NCBI RefSeq assembly: GCF_014898055.3
Contig: NW_023601754.1
Location: 50,895,013 to 50,959,012 of the forward strand
From: Talpa occidentalis
Taxonomy: Eukaryota > Chordata > Mammalia > Eulipotyphla > Talpidae
Direction of reading: 5' to 3'
DNA: 64,000 nucleotides
The notes beneath the pieces are model-generated. The model ran no database searches. It worked only from the letters and a program-made list of their open reading frames with translations, and had not been told where the DNA came from. Made by a program: the position numbers and the translations under genes. Positions 61,344-64,000 of this stretch are shown here, piece by piece. Position 1 is the stretch's first letter. Every line of letters starts with the position of its first letter.

Positions 61344-62498
61344 ATCAAATATCTACCGTGGAAACACTGACCAAAAGGAAGTATCAGGGGTACAGTCACC
61401 ACTGCAGGCGGCAGAACACAGGGGCCAACACGGCCCAGGAGCTAGGCCGCCCTGTCACGCCTCCCTGGCTGCAGGCATGTTAGTGTCATCGTGTCTCTGC
61501 CTGTGTTTCCCTTTTTACAGAGCTGGGTTATTAGAGTCCCTACCTTCCTAGAATTAAGGGGACAGAGCAAGTTCCTATTTGAAAAGGATTAAAACAGCCC
61601 AGCCCTGTGAAACTTAAAAATAAAACATAAATTAACTGGGTTAATGCCTCATCGGTCTTGCCAGTCCTTAGTCACACACATTTTTTAGCTCTCGTCGATC
61701 TACCTACCTATGTACATTTGTGTTGCTTACTCCCTCACACGTGTGTACTGATGCAGTGCCCATAATCACGACTCACAGTGATTACCTAAAAGAAACTACG
61801 AACTGTTGTCCACCTACGCAGCAATGGATGAATAAGTCACGGATGCTGACACCCCGGCAGCTAAGTGTCACCTTTTGTCCAGCCTCCTACCTCTAAGCAG
61901 TAACGTGTCCACCAGGAGTGACCTCGCTTACTACTCCTAAGGTCAATTTTGATCAACAGTAAATATCCCATTCGAGAGTAAATTTTTCTGAAATTCAGCA
62001 TTAGTGCCGCATACTCTATTCCTTAGAGGGCACCTAGACACTCCCCTTGTAAGAGCAAAGTCTGTAATTTCATAATTATGTACAAATGTCAATGTAGTTT
62101 CCTACCCAATACTCCAGCTTAATGCAAATCTGTATTTCCAGTTAAAACCTTTTTCTTAGCCTAGGGCTTTTCTGTTAACAACGCACTCTGATCCACCAAG
62201 AGTTGGGAATCTCTAAGAGATTCTCATTCTCCACATTCCTGTTCCTTAAGTAGGATTTCTGGTAGACCATGAAGGAAGTTTGGAATTTTCTTCGCCATAA
62301 CTATTCGTTGTTAAATAAGGGCTTAACTTCTAAAAGCTTTTCTCTATTCATTCATAGGTTTCTCCTAAGGAGATATTTTCTAATGAGTAAGAAGGGGAGG
62401 GGTCTTCCTGAACTCTTACTAAAAACTTTCCCTTCCTAATTACACTTACAGGATTTCCCCCCAATGTTTATCAAACTACAATCAAAGAAAAACTCTCA
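61344..62498 (-). other. ZNF606: probable ZNF606 3' UTR
   Basis: This A/T-rich stretch has no SINE or L1 insertion, unusual in this repeat-dense window. Absence of insertions fits a selected 3' UTR. Confidence 0.5.
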
Positions 62499-64000
62499 TC
62501 AATTCAATTCACAGAGCTTCTCCTCACTATGGATTCTCTGGTGTTGAAGCAGGGCTGAGTGACCGCTGAAGGCTTTTCCACAGTCGTTGCATATAAAGCG
62601 CTTCTCTCCGCTATGCATCCTCTGATGAATAATAAGAGAAGAATTCTTACAGAAAGCTTTCTCACAATGATTACACTTGTAGGGTTTTTCTCCAGTATGG
62701 TTCCTCAAATGTACAATAAGGGAAGAGCTCTCATTAAATGCCTTCCCACATTCGTTACATCTATATGGTTTTTCTCCAGTATGAGTTCTTCGGTGTGCAA
62801 TGAGGTGAGAGCTACAATTAAAGGACCTTTCACACTGATTGCATTTATAGGGTTTCTCACCAGTGTGGATTCTCCGGTGAGCAACAAGGTGACAGCTCTG
62901 GCTGAAGGATTTCCCACATTTATTGCATTCATAGGGTTTTTCTCCAGTATGAGTCCTTTGATGTCTAACGAGGTGAGCCATCTGGCTGCAGGATTTTCCA
63001 CATTTATTACATTCATAGGGCTTAATTCCAGAATGAATTATTTCATGTTTAGTGAGGGCTGAGCGTTCTCTGAAGGCTTTGCCACATTCCTGGCAGTTGT
63101 AGGGTTTCTCTCCTGTGTGAGTTCTCTGGTGGGCAATAAGGTGGGAACTCCAGCTGAAAGATTTCCCACACTCAGTACATTTATATGGTTTTGCTCCAGA
63201 GTGCGTTCTTTCATGTTTGCTAAGAGCGGAGTAGTCCCTGAATGCCTTTTCGCATTCATCACATTTAAAGGGCTTCTCCCCAGTATGCATTCTCATATGG
63301 GCGATAAGGTGGGAGCTCCAGCTGAAGGACTTTCCGCATTCGGTACATTCAAAGGGCTTCTCTCCAGTATGAGTTCTCTGATGTCCAATGAGATGGGAGT
63401 TCCAGTTGAAAGATTTTCCACATTCATTACACACGTAAGGTTTCTCTCCAGTATGAATTCGCTTATGTACAATTAGATGAGAATTCCAGCTGAAGGCTTT
63501 TCCGCATTTATTACATTCATAGGGTTTGATTCCAGTGTGAGTCCGTTCATGTTTAGTAAGGGCTGAGCGATTCCTGAATACTTTTCCACATTTATCACAT
63601 TCATAGGGTTTCTCTCCAGAATGGGTTTTCTTATGTTGGATAAGGTAAGAGCTCCAGATGAAAGACGCTCCACACTCGTCATAGGCATAGGGCTTCTCTG
63701 TGGCGTAAGTGCTGGTGTGCTGAGTCAGGAAGGAGTCATAGCCGAAGACCTTCTCCCACTCATCGTATTTATACGCTTTCTCTACGGTACCAATTTTTTG
63801 GTGTTCCATGAAAGAAGAGAAATAAAAGATATTCTCATATTCTTTATAATCGTACTGGCTTTCCCCAATATGAAGTCTTGGATGTTCATTAAATGTTGGA
63901 CTCTGGTTGAAGATTTGGTGGCATTCCTTATATTTGTAGAGTTTTTCTCCTGCGTGCATTCCCTTGTGATCACCGAAATGTAGGATATGATTGAAAGATT
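62499..64000 (-). CDS. ZNF606: ZNF606, C-terminal zinc-finger exon (partial)
   Basis: The frame is open from the window edge (reading [13 protein letters not shown]) to the stop at 62499-62501, after EEKLCELN. Four degenerate finger units come first (about 63625-63960), with [31 protein letters not shown] and [10 protein letters not shown], where Tyr or other residues replace zinc-binding Cys. Thirteen intact C2H2 fingers follow down to about 62515. This order and wording is that of human ZNF606, a KRAB zinc-finger repressor of 792 residues as I recall. The fingers carry TGEKP-type linkers, with some SGAKP and SGIKP variants. The KRAB exons and start lie beyond the window on this strand. The gene is convergent with the A-D array. 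Confidence 0.95.
   Translation of the reverse strand, partial: SFNHILHFGDHKGMHAGEKLYKYKECHQIFNQSPTFNEHPRLHIGESQYDYKEYENIFYFSSFMEHQKIGTVEKAYKYDEWEKVFGYDSFLTQHTSTYATEKPYAYDECGASFIWSSYLIQHKKTHSGEKPYECDKCGKVFRNRSALTKHERTHTGIKPYECNKCGKAFSWNSHLIVHKRIHTGEKPYVCNECGKSFNWNSHLIGHQRTHTGEKPFECTECGKSFSWSSHLIAHMRMHTGEKPFKCDECEKAFRDYSALSKHERTHSGAKPYKCTECGKSFSWSSHLIAHQRTHTGEKPYNCQECGKAFRERSALTKHEIIHSGIKPYECNKCGKSCSQMAHLVRHQRTHTGEKPYECNKCGKSFSQSCHLVAHRRIHTGEKPYKCNQCERSFNCSSHLIAHRRTHTGEKPYRCNECGKAFNESSSLIVHLRNHTGEKPYKCNHCEKAFCKNSSLIIHQRMHSGEKRFICNDCGKAFSGHSALLQHQRIHSEEKLCELN

Overview
The window is nuclear DNA of a placental mammal. The evidence is intron-split KRAB zinc-finger genes with GT-AG junctions, CpG-island promoters, decayed L1 elements, and about 30 copies of one tRNA-derived SINE of roughly 260-330 bp. 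The SINE has pol III A/B boxes and AAATAAA-type tails. It is not Alu, B1/B2, Can-SINE or Bov-tA, so primate, rodent, carnivore and cattle look unlikely; I cannot name the order from sequence alone. Two genes are recognisable, ZNF606 and C19orf18. Together with the KRAB genes they place the window opposite the human 19q13.43 KRAB-zinc-finger cluster.

Layout. Four KRAB zinc-finger genes lie head to tail on the + strand: gene A (689-7112, first exon outside the window), gene B (12878-20972), gene C (26708-33229) and gene D (39609-46806). Genes B, C and D each start in a CpG island with almost the same 33-bp first coding exon (MAAAAPRAPAE). That exon is followed by a KRAB-A exon of 127 bp (106 bp in C) and one long exon holding a variable linker and the C2H2 array. 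All reading phases match across the junctions I give. The unit repeats about every 12-14 kb, as expected of tandem duplication. Downstream on the - strand are a six-exon membrane-protein gene, C19orf18 (about 49975-55828), and the 3' part of ZNF606 (62499 to the window edge). A CpG island at about 59.4-60.7 kb lies between them and belongs to no gene I can identify.

How the genes work together. The KRAB proteins should be nuclear repressors: the array reads DNA and KRAB recruits TRIM28/KAP1 and heterochromatin factors (family knowledge). Repeats fill the introns and spacers: SINEs of several ages, often nested, decayed L1 on both strands, and one probable LTR. The zinc-finger genes show active evolution: a damaged KRAB box in C, a fossil KRAB exon inside B, and stops followed by eroded finger remnants at the ends of all four arrays. 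ZNF606 by contrast looks strongly conserved.

No bacterial-type system, CRISPR, tRNA or rRNA gene is present. I found no wholly new system. The best leads are the chimeric structure of gene B, the KRAB deletion in gene C, the mucin-like repeat in C19orf18, the orphan CpG island, and a SINE dimer inserted as one unit.
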